Assembly: GCF_017742215.1 (NCBI RefSeq)
Contig: NZ_JAGHKP010000001.1
Coordinates: 992,001 to 1,056,000 of the forward strand
DNA length: 64,000 nt
Direction: 5' to 3'
From: Chitinophaga chungangae
Lineage (GTDB): Bacteria > Bacteroidota > Bacteroidia > Chitinophagales > Chitinophagaceae
A program made the translations under genes and the position numbers. Under the pieces are notes generated by a model that searched no databases, was not told the origin of the DNA, and saw nothing but the letters and a program-made list of their open reading frames with translations. Of this stretch, positions 9,205 through 18,076 are shown one piece after another. Position 1 is the stretch's first letter, and each line of letters begins with the position of its first letter.

Positions 9205-11415
9205 ATGAGGCAAAAAATCGCGACCTGCCTGTTGCTGGCAGTTTTATCCCTCGCACATCTTTCCGTTTTTGCCACGGAAGGCATGTGGCTGCCGCAGCTG
9301 CTCGGCAGGCTGAACGAAAAGGAAATGAAGGGCATGGGCCTGAAGATCACCGCGGCAGATATCTACAACGTCAACAAAGGCAGCCTGAAAGACGCCATCG
9401 TTAGTTTCGGCGGCTTCTGCACCGGGGAGGTCATTTCCTCCAAAGGCCTGCTGCTCACCAACCACCACTGCGGCTTCGACGCCATCCAGAAACATTCTTC
9501 CCTGCAAAACAATTACCTCGACCGCGGCTTCTGGGCGCGCAGCATCCGCGAAGAACTCCCCAATCCCGGGCTCTTCGCCACTTTCATCGTACGCATCGAA
9601 GACGTTACCAGGCAGGCGCTGGAAGGCGTTGCCGGCGATCTTTCCGAAAGCCAACGCCAGAGCGCGATCGATAAAAATCTGAACAGGATCAAAGAAACCG
9701 CGAAAAAGGAAGCCTGGCAGGAAACCCTCGTCAAGCCGTTTTTTGAAGGCAACCAGTATTTCCTGTTCGTAACAGAAACTTATAAAGACGTTCGCCTCGT
9801 TGGCGCGCCGCCTTCCTCCATCGGCAAGTTCGGCGCGGATACGGACAATTGGGTGTGGCCCCGCCATACCGGCGACTTTTCCATTTTTCGCGTGTATGCC
9901 GGGAAAGACGGCCGCCCCGCGGAATATTCGGCAGACAATGTGCCGCTTCAACCCAAACATTTCCTCCCCATTTCGCTGGACGGCATCGCGGAGAACGACT
10001 TCACAATGGTATTCGGTTTTCCCGGCCGCACCAACGAATACCTGCCTTCCGAAGCGATGAAGCTCACAGTGGAAGGGCAGGACCCCGCCCGCGTCAGCAT
10101 GCGCGACGCCGCGCTGAAAGTGATCGACGGCTTCATGCGGAAAGACGAACAGATCAAAATTCAATATGCCGCCAAACAGGCTTCCATCGCCAATTCCTGG
10201 AAAAAATGGATCGGCGAGATGCAGGGCGTGCGCCAGACGGGCGGCATCCAACGCAAACTGGATTATGAAGCCCGTTTTCAGCAACTCGTAAAAAACAACG
10301 CCGTATACCGCGGTACCTACAGCGGCCTGCTCGATTCGCTGAATAATCTTTATAAATCGCAGGCGCCTTACGCCGTTGCCCGCGATTATTACAGCGAGCT
10401 CGTCCGTAACGTGGAAATGCTCGGTTTCGCCAACAACGCCATCACGCTGCTGCAGGAAACAAGGCTGAAAGGAGAGGAGCAATACGAAACGCTGAAACAG
10501 GCTTATCTCGCCAAGGCAAAACCACAATACCAGAACTATAACAACGATGTGGACCGCGAGGTGGCCACTGCTTTGCTGGATATTTATTTCAAAGAGGTGC
10601 CTTCAAATAAGATCGGTGGAGAAGCTTACCAGATCTGGATGGAAACGAATAAAGACGGGAAAAGGACGGCCGATAAAATGTACAGCCAGTCTGCGTTTGT
10701 TTCGTACGACAAACTGACCGCATTCCTCAACAGGCCTTACAAAACCGTGTCTGCCGACGTATGGAAAGACCCCGCCACCCGTCTCATGATCGGTCTGCGC
10801 AACGGTTATATCGACTTCATCAACAAACCGTACGACGCGCTGCAGCCTGAGATCAACCGCCTGCAACGCCGCTATATGGCCGCGCAGATGGAAGTGATGA
10901 AAGACAAACGTTTTTACCCGGACGCCAACAGCACCATGCGCGTCACCTATGGCAAAGTGAACGGTTATGCGCCGCGCGACGCCGTGCGGTACGACTTCAT
11001 CACCACGCTGGACGGTGTAATGGAAAAATACAAGCCCGGCGATTATGAGTTCGACGTGCCTGAGAAACTGCGCGAGCTTTACGCCAAAAAAGATTACGGC
11101 CCATACGGCGCAAACGGCAAAATGCCGGTATGTTTTATCGCCAGCAATCACACTACCGGCGGCAATTCCGGCAGTCCCGCGCTGGATGCGCACGGCAACC
11201 TTATCGGCCTCAACTTCGACCGTACCTGGGAAGGCACGATGAGCGACATCAATTACGATCCTTCCATTTGCAGGAATATTATGGTAGACATCCGGTATGT
11301 GCTCTTTATCGTGGATAAATTCGCGGGCGCGAAAAACCTGATAGACGAACTGAAACTGGTGCATCCAAAGAAGAAGGGAACGAAGGTAACGACGCCATTG
11401 AAGAAAGCGTCTTAA
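9205..11415 (+). CDS. S46 family dipeptidyl-peptidase, DPP11-like (Asp/Glu-specific) by its S1 residue
   Basis: A 736-residue serine peptidase of the S46 family, which removes N-terminal dipeptides from peptides in the periplasm. A signal peptide (MRQKIATCLLLAVLSLAHLSVFA) is followed by the catalytic-histidine region TNHHCGFDAI (His87/88) and the serine motif GGNSGSPALD (Ser655). In Porphyromonas gingivalis the residue 18 after this serine is Arg673 in Asp/Glu-specific DPP11 and Gly in DPP7; here it is Arg (NFDRTWEG), so acidic P1 specificity is inferred. The ATG at 9205 starts the signal peptide; an in-frame TTG at 9184 was not used. No T9SS sorting domain is present, so a periplasmic location is expected. 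Confidence 0.88.
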   Translation: MRQKIATCLLLAVLSLAHLSVFATEGMWLPQLLGRLNEKEMKGMGLKITAADIYNVNKGSLKDAIVSFGGFCTGEVISSKGLLLTNHHCGFDAIQKHSSLQNNYLDRGFWARSIREELPNPGLFATFIVRIEDVTRQALEGVAGDLSESQRQSAIDKNLNRIKETAKKEAWQETLVKPFFEGNQYFLFVTETYKDVRLVGAPPSSIGKFGADTDNWVWPRHTGDFSIFRVYAGKDGRPAEYSADNVPLQPKHFLPISLDGIAENDFTMVFGFPGRTNEYLPSEAMKLTVEGQDPARVSMRDAALKVIDGFMRKDEQIKIQYAAKQASIANSWKKWIGEMQGVRQTGGIQRKLDYEARFQQLVKNNAVYRGTYSGLLDSLNNLYKSQAPYAVARDYYSELVRNVEMLGFANNAITLLQETRLKGEEQYETLKQAYLAKAKPQYQNYNNDVDREVATALLDIYFKEVPSNKIGGEAYQIWMETNKDGKRTADKMYSQSAFVSYDKLTAFLNRPYKTVSADVWKDPATRLMIGLRNGYIDFINKPYDALQPEINRLQRRYMAAQMEVMKDKRFYPDANSTMRVTYGKVNGYAPRDAVRYDFITTLDGVMEKYKPGDYEFDVPEKLRELYAKKDYGPYGANGKMPVCFIASNHTTGGNSGSPALDAHGNLIGLNFDRTWEGTMSDINYDPSICRNIMVDIRYVLFIVDKFAGAKNLIDELKLVHPKKKGTKVTTPLKKAS

Positions 11416-11418
11416 AAT

Positions 11419-11450
11419 AAAAAGCCCCGGATTTTTTCCGGGGCTTTTTT
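11419..11450. terminator. Bidirectional terminator between S46 peptidase and PorP genes
   Basis: The stem aaagccccgg/ccggggcttt with flanking A and T runs lies between two convergent genes and can serve both. Confidence 0.85.
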
Positions 11451-11463
11451 ATGAAGGGATTTT

Positions 11464-12486
11464 TTACCAGTTATGCCCTGGTGCGAACGCCCCGCTGCGG
11501 TTTCCCAGCGTGAGCCCGATAGTGATCTCGTGCGTGCCTTTGCTGATATAGTTCAGGGAAGACGCCGTATAGTCGTATGCGTAACCGATATTCAGCACGG
11601 GTGTGATATAAACTCCCAGCAGGCCCGCAAATCCGTCGTCTACCCGGTAATTCGCGCCTAACCAGAGACGGTCGCGGTAAAGCAGTTTTGCATTCACGTC
11701 AATGCCCAGGGGCGCAGGCTCTATCACTTTCAGCATCACGGAAGGCAATACGCTGAAATCGTTATTCAGCCACAGCCGGTAACCCGCGGTGATGAAGAGG
11801 TGCGGCATGAGTTTGCCGCGTTCGTCGGCCGTAATTACTTCTCCTTTATCAAAAGTCAGTTCCTGCGGGATGATGTTCTGCATGGAAACGCCACCAAAAA
11901 AATCCGCGGAATACAGCCAGATGCCAGCCGAAATATCCGGCTTCCATTTTCTCATCAGGCCCACGCCGGTCATGGTCGGGTCGCCGGGATCGGCAAACTC
12001 GAGTTTGTCCGCATCAAGACTGTAGGTTTGCATGCCTGCTCCAATACCAAGACTGATGCTGGTTTTGGGCCCGAGGCCGATGTGATGCGCATAGGCGGCG
12101 TTCACGGAAAAACGGCGGATGGGGCCGGTTACGTCGCTGAGCACGGTGAGGCCCACGCCGGGATGGCCTTCGGGAGCTTTGTAATCGTCCCAGTAAGTTT
12201 TGTCCCGCGACGTATACCGCATATCGGTAGGCGTGGTGTTATTGCGGGAATATTTGCCGACCGGGCCGTGCGCGGAGAGGTAAGTGGTTACCGGTGCGTC
12301 CTGCAGGCCGGCCCATTGGTGGCGGTGACTGGCTTTGATGTCCCAGTAACTTTCAATGCCCGCCACGGCGGGATTGAGGATGAACGGGTTCATGATGTAT
12401 TGCGTATAGTGCGGCTGTTGCTGGGCCATGGCGGCCGGTGCAAGCACCAGTATCAGCAGGATCGTGCGTAAACATTGTCTGATCAT
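11464..12486 (-). CDS. PorP/SprF family type IX secretion system membrane protein
   Basis: A 340-residue outer-membrane protein with a signal peptide (ending AAMAQQQPHYTQYIMNPF). The QPHYTQYIMNPFILNPAVAG start is the hallmark of the PorP/SprF family, and the rest is a beta-barrel with alternating short strands ending in the EITIGLTLGNRS segment. SprF-type proteins assist export or surface attachment of cognate T9SS type-B cargo. The gene follows the large PKD adhesin by 8 bp on the same strand and is surely co-transcribed with it, which matches the usual cargo-then-SprF order. Which partner it anchors is inferred from that adjacency. Confidence 0.9.
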   Translation of the reverse strand: MIRQCLRTILLILVLAPAAMAQQQPHYTQYIMNPFILNPAVAGIESYWDIKASHRHQWAGLQDAPVTTYLSAHGPVGKYSRNNTTPTDMRYTSRDKTYWDDYKAPEGHPGVGLTVLSDVTGPIRRFSVNAAYAHHIGLGPKTSISLGIGAGMQTYSLDADKLEFADPGDPTMTGVGLMRKWKPDISAGIWLYSADFFGGVSMQNIIPQELTFDKGEVITADERGKLMPHLFITAGYRLWLNNDFSVLPSVMLKVIEPAPLGIDVNAKLLYRDRLWLGANYRVDDGFAGLLGVYITPVLNIGYAYDYTASSLNYISKGTHEITIGLTLGNRSGAFAPGHNW

Positions 12487-12494
12487 AACAAATG

Positions 12495-15400
12495 TTATTT
12501 GAGGATGGTAACGGAGCCGGAAACGGATTTTCCGCCGTCGCCGGGTTGGATGACGTAATAATAAGTGCCTACCGGCAAGGTGTCTCCGCGGTATTTACCG
12601 TCCCACGAAGTGCCGTAACCGGCGGAACGGTAAAGGCGCTGGCCGTAACGGTTGAATATTTCCACGATGCAATTGGGATAATTAACCAGCTCCCGGATCA
12701 CCCAGGTATCGTTGATATTATCGCCATTGGGAGAAAATACGTTCGGCGGTTTGATGGCCTTGATGACGGTGACCGTTACCTGGTCCGTTGCGCTGCAGCT
12801 GCTGCCGCTTTGGGCGGTGAGCGTATATACCGCGTCTTGGGTGGCTGTAAGTGTTGCCCGCAGCACGTTGGGATCGGTAAATTCCCCAGCCGGCGACCAG
12901 CGGAAAGTGACCTGGGTGGAATCGTTCGCCGTAGGCTGGAATTGTATCCGCGTACCTTCTCTGACGGTAAACGAGGGGCCCGCATCGATCACCGGCAGAA
13001 CGGTTGCCACCACGGGCAGACTGAATGGCTCGGAAATGCAGCCATGCACGTCGGTTACGCGGAGGCTTACGCTGAATGTACCGGCCCGGTTAAAACGATG
13101 ATCCGGGTTTGCGGCGGATGCGTTTCCTCCGTCCCCGAAATTCCAGTTCCATGCCGCCATACCGCCGGTGCTCATGTCTGTAAAGGAAAGGCTGCCGCCT
13201 TGGCAAACTGAATCCGAGGAAGCAACAAAACCCGCTACAGGCAAGGCGTTCACGGTAATGTCGCTGCTGGCGGAATCTACACAGCCATCGGTGGTGGTAA
13301 AAATATATTTAACGGCGTGTGTGCCAACTCCTGCCACTGCAGGGGCAAAGTTGCCGTTGGTGCTAACGCCTTCACCGGAATAAATGCCGCTTCCTGTGAG
13401 GTTATTTTCCACGGAAGCCGTAGCCACGCTTACAGGGCCCTGCGCTGACACACATACCGGCGGGATTACGCTGTAGGCGAGGTCGGGCAGCATGCTGAGT
13501 TTCACCTGCACGCTGGTATCGCTCGTACAGCCGTTTACGGTAGTCGCCGAATAAGTAACATTGAAAGTGCCCGGCGCTGTATAATGATGCACAGGGTTTT
13601 GGTCCGCGGAATTGGCCGATCCATCCCCGAAGTTCCACAGGTAGCCGTTAACAGCCTGTCCATCGGAAGTGGTGGCGTTGCTGCTGAAAGCGGCTTCACC
13701 GTTCACCGGCATACAACCTTCCGGCAACGTGAGGCTGATGTCTGGTTTGGCGCGTATGGTGAAGGGGGCGGATATGGAATCAATACAGCCCGCTGTGGTC
13801 GTGAAAATGTATTTGGCGGTATGATCGCCTACGCCGGCAATACCTGGCTGTAACGCGCCGCTGTCTTCAATTCCGGGGCCGCTGTAAATACCCGTGCCGG
13901 TTACGCCGTTCTGGACGCCCGCCAGCGCAACGGTGGAAGGCCCGGGAACGTTTTCACAAACCGGCGGCACAACGGAATACCTTAATTCCGGCTTCGCGGA
14001 AACGTCTATGTTGAATGAGCTGTCGCTTACGCAACCGTTGTTGGTGGTGGCGGTGTATTGCACGGTGTACGTGCCATCGCTTGTATACTGGTATACGGGA
14101 TCTTTGTCTGTGGAAACACCCGAACCGTCGCCGAAATCCCATTGATAACCGGCGATCGTTTGCCCGCCCGGAGCAGTGGTGTTGTTGGTGAACCTGGCGG
14201 AACGGTCGGCGGGAAGGCAATCGCCGGGCGTTATAAATTCAATAATGGGTTTTGCGTGTATGGCCACGGATACATGTGCGGTATCGCTGACGCAAAGGTC
14301 GCTTACTTTTGCCACCATTTTCGCTTCATAAGTGCCGTAGCTGGCATAAGCCGCCTGTTCGGATGTATTGGCGCTGTTCACCGGCGAAGCGCCGTTCCCG
14401 AAATCCCAATAACGCGCCGAAACCGGCGCCGTTCCTGCATAAGCGGAACCATTATCTTCAAAAGTGATAAGGCCGCCTTCGCATACCGCCGCGGTGGAAC
14501 TGCTGAAACTGGCCGTGGGGCGGTCGTGTATGGTGAACGATACTGAATCGAGGCTGGCGCAACCCATTGTCGTGACGGCCCTGAGCTTTATTTTATGGGT
14601 GCCGGGCTGGAAGATCTTCTTCGCTTCACGTGTGCCGGCGGTGCTGCCGTCGGGGAACGTCCATGCCCATCGGTCGAATGTAAAGGCGCCATTCGTTTCG
14701 CCGGCGGAAAAATAAACCGTGTCCAGCGTACAGGCAGTTGGAGTGGTGAAGGCCGCCATCGCTTGTGGGCCGGCTCTCACTTCCACGGGAATATTGATGG
14801 TTTCGGTATGGCCGCACATCGTGATGGAGGGGTGCGTGGCTTCCACCGGGACCGTATAATCCCCGCCGGTATTAAAGGTATAATCTTGCGGCAATATGTA
14901 CTGGTAATACAGGATGCCGTCGATACGCAGCGTGTCTGCCGCGGGGGGCATGTTTTGGAGCACGTCCGCGTTCGGGGAAACGGCGCTTCCCAATGCGCTG
15001 ATCTTCCAGTTCAGCACGGTGGGCTGATAGGGCAGGAGCACCGACAGTTTTACCGGCGTGCCCAGGCAGGTGAATTCACTGCTTTCATCGGTGCTTTCAC
15101 TGTTTTTGATCCGCCCGGTACCGTTGAGGTTTTCCAGGTTCAGGCCAATATTGTAACCGTAACTTTCCACACTGCCCAGGCCATAGGTAACACCGGTAAA
15201 AGGCTGGTCGCAGGTAATGGAGCCGGTGGCATTGGCTGCCGCATATCGTTTTACGGCAACGCTGTAGCCGGGCATTTGCGGATGCGCGTACACATGGTCC
15301 ACGCCGGCTGCGCCGTCTATCTGCAAAGAAGCCAGGCCGGCATCGGGCAATATCAGCGTAACGTACTGTATGTTCATGGATTCGTGCGTGGTACGGTAGA

Positions 15401-16571
15401 ACACGGTCCTTTTTACACCCTGGCCGAGCGGGCTCAGGTAGATCATTTCCGGGTCTCCGCCGCCAAGGGTGTTGGCGCAACCGTTGCTGGAAGACATATA
15501 TTGCGCCATCATCACCGGTTTATCCGCTTCGATCAGGTCCGCCGTATTGCTTTGAAATTCGTAATAGACGTTGTCAATAAGCCCTCCCAACGTACTGCCG
15601 TTGCGTTTTACTACCGTAGCGGGGTCGCTCACGATCACCCGGAACATGTCCGTTTTCAGGTTACCCGCTCCATTTTCATTGGAAAACGGCGCGGTAAGGT
15701 AACGCCGCCCCCAGGTATGTTTGGGAAATAGCTGCTGGATGATGTTGTCTCCTCCTCCGGGCGAGCCGCCGGGGCAGGCAATGTACGTGCGGCTGCTGCC
15801 GGAAAACGCTGCAATGGGATGGCATACGCCGTCGACATCGGGGATGGAGCGCACTTTCGTGCCGGTAAGATCGTTTCCGTACCCCCCGCCGAGGGCGGCG
15901 CCGAGTACCTGGTAGATATTGCCTTTATGGAGGGTAACGGTGAAGGGCACACCGGGCACGCGGCCATTCCGCGAGGGTTTGGAAGGCGTGATCTCAATCA
16001 CCGTGTTATCTTCCTTCGCGATCACGAACATCCAGGAAAAGGCGTTGTCCTGGTAATACTGCTGGCTGTTGAGGGAAATGTACTCATACCCCCAGGCATT
16101 GCTGGGTATCAGCATGGAAGCGCCGCTGGAGGCGCTGCCGTATATGTGGGTATTGACCACCACCGGCACGTCGCTTTCGATGTGAATGGCTTTGTTGGCG
16201 AAAATGCCTTCGCCGCCGGTTCCGCCGAACGAAGGCGGCGGCGAATATAACCGGGCGTCATAAAACCCGGCTTTGGGTATTGTTTCGGTGGTAATGGAGG
16301 TGTTGGCGGGAATGCTGTAATTGCGTACCCAGGCGGTTCCATGGATGGAAACGGTTACGTTGGCGGCAGCTTGTCCGGCGCTGATGTAAAGCACCATTTC
16401 CTGGCTGTTGCCCATACCGGGTTCCATAAACTGATGATGCCCGTACCCGACCCAGAAATCCGTGCCGGTATTGGATAGATGCTGAGCGGAAACGTAATGC
16501 CGGAACGACAATACACAGGTAATACATAACAGTGCGCGCCGGATAAAAGCGCGGGGTAAAGGTGTATTCAT
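12495..16571 (-). CDS. Large T9SS type-B sorted adhesin: IgGFN-binding-like region, PKD repeats, gliding-motility C-terminal domain
   Basis: A 1358-residue secreted protein. After the signal peptide (ending FRHYVSAQ) comes TDFWVGYGHHQFMEPG, the start of the IgGFN-binding-like domain, running to about residue 500. Next is a chain of PKD-type Ig folds with WDFGDGS/WNFGDGS motifs. Two of these alternate with a GTGIYSGPGI/GSGIYSGEGV module, forming a duplication of about 505 bp (13245-13752 and 13752-14256). The C-terminal 90 or so residues (NVFSPNGDNINDTW, then YYYVIQPG) are the CHU_C/T9SS type-B sorting domain. It is likely exported by T9SS and held on the surface with the downstream PorP/SprF protein. 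The ATG at 16571 was chosen because it begins a signal peptide. The ligand is unknown. Confidence 0.9.
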   Translation of the reverse strand: MNTPLPRAFIRRALLCITCVLSFRHYVSAQHLSNTGTDFWVGYGHHQFMEPGMGNSQEMVLYISAGQAAANVTVSIHGTAWVRNYSIPANTSITTETIPKAGFYDARLYSPPPSFGGTGGEGIFANKAIHIESDVPVVVNTHIYGSASSGASMLIPSNAWGYEYISLNSQQYYQDNAFSWMFVIAKEDNTVIEITPSKPSRNGRVPGVPFTVTLHKGNIYQVLGAALGGGYGNDLTGTKVRSIPDVDGVCHPIAAFSGSSRTYIACPGGSPGGGDNIIQQLFPKHTWGRRYLTAPFSNENGAGNLKTDMFRVIVSDPATVVKRNGSTLGGLIDNVYYEFQSNTADLIEADKPVMMAQYMSSSNGCANTLGGGDPEMIYLSPLGQGVKRTVFYRTTHESMNIQYVTLILPDAGLASLQIDGAAGVDHVYAHPQMPGYSVAVKRYAAANATGSITCDQPFTGVTYGLGSVESYGYNIGLNLENLNGTGRIKNSESTDESSEFTCLGTPVKLSVLLPYQPTVLNWKISALGSAVSPNADVLQNMPPAADTLRIDGILYYQYILPQDYTFNTGGDYTVPVEATHPSITMCGHTETINIPVEVRAGPQAMAAFTTPTACTLDTVYFSAGETNGAFTFDRWAWTFPDGSTAGTREAKKIFQPGTHKIKLRAVTTMGCASLDSVSFTIHDRPTASFSSSTAAVCEGGLITFEDNGSAYAGTAPVSARYWDFGNGASPVNSANTSEQAAYASYGTYEAKMVAKVSDLCVSDTAHVSVAIHAKPIIEFITPGDCLPADRSARFTNNTTAPGGQTIAGYQWDFGDGSGVSTDKDPVYQYTSDGTYTVQYTATTNNGCVSDSSFNIDVSAKPELRYSVVPPVCENVPGPSTVALAGVQNGVTGTGIYSGPGIEDSGALQPGIAGVGDHTAKYIFTTTAGCIDSISAPFTIRAKPDISLTLPEGCMPVNGEAAFSSNATTSDGQAVNGYLWNFGDGSANSADQNPVHHYTAPGTFNVTYSATTVNGCTSDTSVQVKLSMLPDLAYSVIPPVCVSAQGPVSVATASVENNLTGSGIYSGEGVSTNGNFAPAVAGVGTHAVKYIFTTTDGCVDSASSDITVNALPVAGFVASSDSVCQGGSLSFTDMSTGGMAAWNWNFGDGGNASAANPDHRFNRAGTFSVSLRVTDVHGCISEPFSLPVVATVLPVIDAGPSFTVREGTRIQFQPTANDSTQVTFRWSPAGEFTDPNVLRATLTATQDAVYTLTAQSGSSCSATDQVTVTVIKAIKPPNVFSPNGDNINDTWVIRELVNYPNCIVEIFNRYGQRLYRSAGYGTSWDGKYRGDTLPVGTYYYVIQPGDGGKSVSGSVTILK

Positions 16572-16659
16572 GCAGGGTAAACGGTTTAAAGCACAGGGGA
16601 TTCCGAATGGGAGGCAAGATAAGGAACTATTCGGGGAAAGTCCAGACGCGGGCGCCCTA

Positions 16660-16675
16660 TCCCCCAAAAGGGGGA
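16660..16675 (-). other. Short perfect hairpin between small membrane protein and adhesin genes
   Basis: tccccc-aaaa-ggggga is a self-complementary sequence lying between the stop of the gene at 16732 and the adhesin start. It lacks a T run, so a terminator is possible but weak. Confidence 0.4.
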
Positions 16676-16731
16676 GGGGTATGCTTATGCGAGCGCGTAA
16701 TCAGCGTAATATTGAAGCCTGTCGCGTTCCA

Positions 16732-17136
16732 TTATTTTTTCAGGGCGGAAAGGGCCCGCATGCGTTTGAAGAACAATACCAGCGTAAAAGTGAACGCGGT
16801 CAGTACGGTGGCGTAACAAAACCACATTACCCCTGAGCTGCCGGCGATCTTGAGCGCTATTTCCCACCAGGGTTTGCCGGTGCCTTCCGCGAGGCGGAAC
16901 ATCAGCACATTGTACAGCACCAGCACTAAAACCGCCAGCCCGGAATACAGCAGGTATTGTCTTGCATTGAACAGGTTGCGGCGGGCGTTGTCGTATGCGA
17001 GCAATTCCATTACCTCCTCTACTTCCCAGGGCTGTAACCCTTTGCGGGCAAGCAATGCGGGGATGTCGGAAAATTTTTTCCCTTTGCCTGCTTCTACTGC
17101 ATACAGCGCGTGCTCGTGCAATTTTTCCTCGGTCAT
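16732..17136 (-). CDS. Small two-helix membrane protein, unknown function
   Basis: A 134-residue protein with no family I recognise. Residues 1-60 are polar and predicted helical (MTEEKLHEHALYAVEAGKGK, then LLARKGLQPWEVEEVMELLA). Two membrane helices follow (YLLYSGLAVLVLVLYNVLMF and WFCYATVLTAFTFTLVLFF), with a short charged tail (KRMRALSALKK). The layout suggests a cytoplasmic N-terminal helical domain anchored by a hairpin. It lies 10 bp downstream of the methyltransferase gene on the same strand and is probably co-transcribed with it. Coding is supported by a full open frame with normal composition. Confidence 0.7.
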   Translation of the reverse strand: MTEEKLHEHALYAVEAGKGKKFSDIPALLARKGLQPWEVEEVMELLAYDNARRNLFNARQYLLYSGLAVLVLVLYNVLMFRLAEGTGKPWWEIALKIAGSSGVMWFCYATVLTAFTFTLVLFFKRMRALSALKK

Positions 17137-17146
17137 AGGTAAAATT

Positions 17147-18052
17147 TTACAGCGGTTTTATTTCATACACGATGGAGCTGCATTTGTCCACATGCCGCCA
17201 TGCTTTCCAGTAAGAGCGGAGGCCGTTCCAGCCGCCGGCTGCAAGACCGTTGCCGCCTTTGCTGTTTTTTTCGCTGAGCAGGCTTACGTAAAACGCGTCG
17301 AACACCATGGGATATTTCTGCACGATCTTCAGTTCGTGGCGTTGCAACAGGATGTCCATGCAGCGGGGAGAGAAGTGGTAAAGATGGCGCGGAACGTCGT
17401 ACGCGGCCCATTCGCCGCCATAGATGCGCGCATCGGTGGATGTATAATTCGGCACGGCGATCAGCAGCGCGCCGCCGGGTTTCAGCAATGTACGCAATTG
17501 TTGCAGGTAACCGTGCAGGTCGTGCACATGCTCCAGCACATGCCACATGGTGATGCAGTCGAACTGTGCCGGTGCCAGGCTGAAAAGCGCTTCCATGCTT
17601 TGTGTATCGAGCTGGTAGAGGGTTTGGGCGTTTTCTCTTGCGCCGGAATCCGGTTCCAACCCGGTTACATCCCAGCCGAGCTGTTTCATATGGTGAAGAA
17701 AAGCGCCGGTGCCGCTGCCGATGTCGAGCAGCTTGCCGGTTTTTACGCCTGCGGCGGTTTTCACCCAGTTCTGTTTGGAGCGCATGGTGATCTTGCGCAC
17801 GCTGTGATACATGCGGTTGATGATCCCTTCGCGGGTTTCGGTATGTGAAATGTATTCTTCCGAACGGTAATACCGGCCGATCTCTTCGATCGGGGGAACA
17901 TCCTGTGTGAAGCGGCCCGTGCAGGCGGCGCATTCCCAGATGTCGAAGTTTTCTTTCGATACGGTATAGTCTTTTGCGGTAAGCGCTTTGGAAATCTTCG
18001 CCGATCCGCAAACCGGGCATTGCTGGTAATGGATACTACTCATGGTGATCAT
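17147..18052 (-). CDS. Class I SAM-dependent methyltransferase with N-terminal zinc ribbon
   Basis: A 301-residue protein with an N-terminal zinc-ribbon-like element (CPVCG near residue 12 and WECAACTGRF near 40) followed by a Rossmann methyltransferase domain: motif I LLDIGSGTGAFLHHMK, the acidic GLEPDSGA strand, and MWHVLEHVHDLHGYLQQL. The C-terminal DVPRHLYHFSP resembles the Methyltransf_23 group often found near sugar or cell-surface biosynthesis genes. The substrate is not evident. An internal ATG at 18043 is an equally possible start. It probably forms an operon with the small membrane protein downstream and, 24 bp upstream, the mutase gene. Confidence 0.82.
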   Translation of the reverse strand: MITMSSIHYQQCPVCGSAKISKALTAKDYTVSKENFDIWECAACTGRFTQDVPPIEEIGRYYRSEEYISHTETREGIINRMYHSVRKITMRSKQNWVKTAAGVKTGKLLDIGSGTGAFLHHMKQLGWDVTGLEPDSGARENAQTLYQLDTQSMEALFSLAPAQFDCITMWHVLEHVHDLHGYLQQLRTLLKPGGALLIAVPNYTSTDARIYGGEWAAYDVPRHLYHFSPRCMDILLQRHELKIVQKYPMVFDAFYVSLLSEKNSKGGNGLAAGGWNGLRSYWKAWRHVDKCSSIVYEIKPL

Positions 18053-18076
18053 AAAGCTGGCTGCAAGATAATCAAT

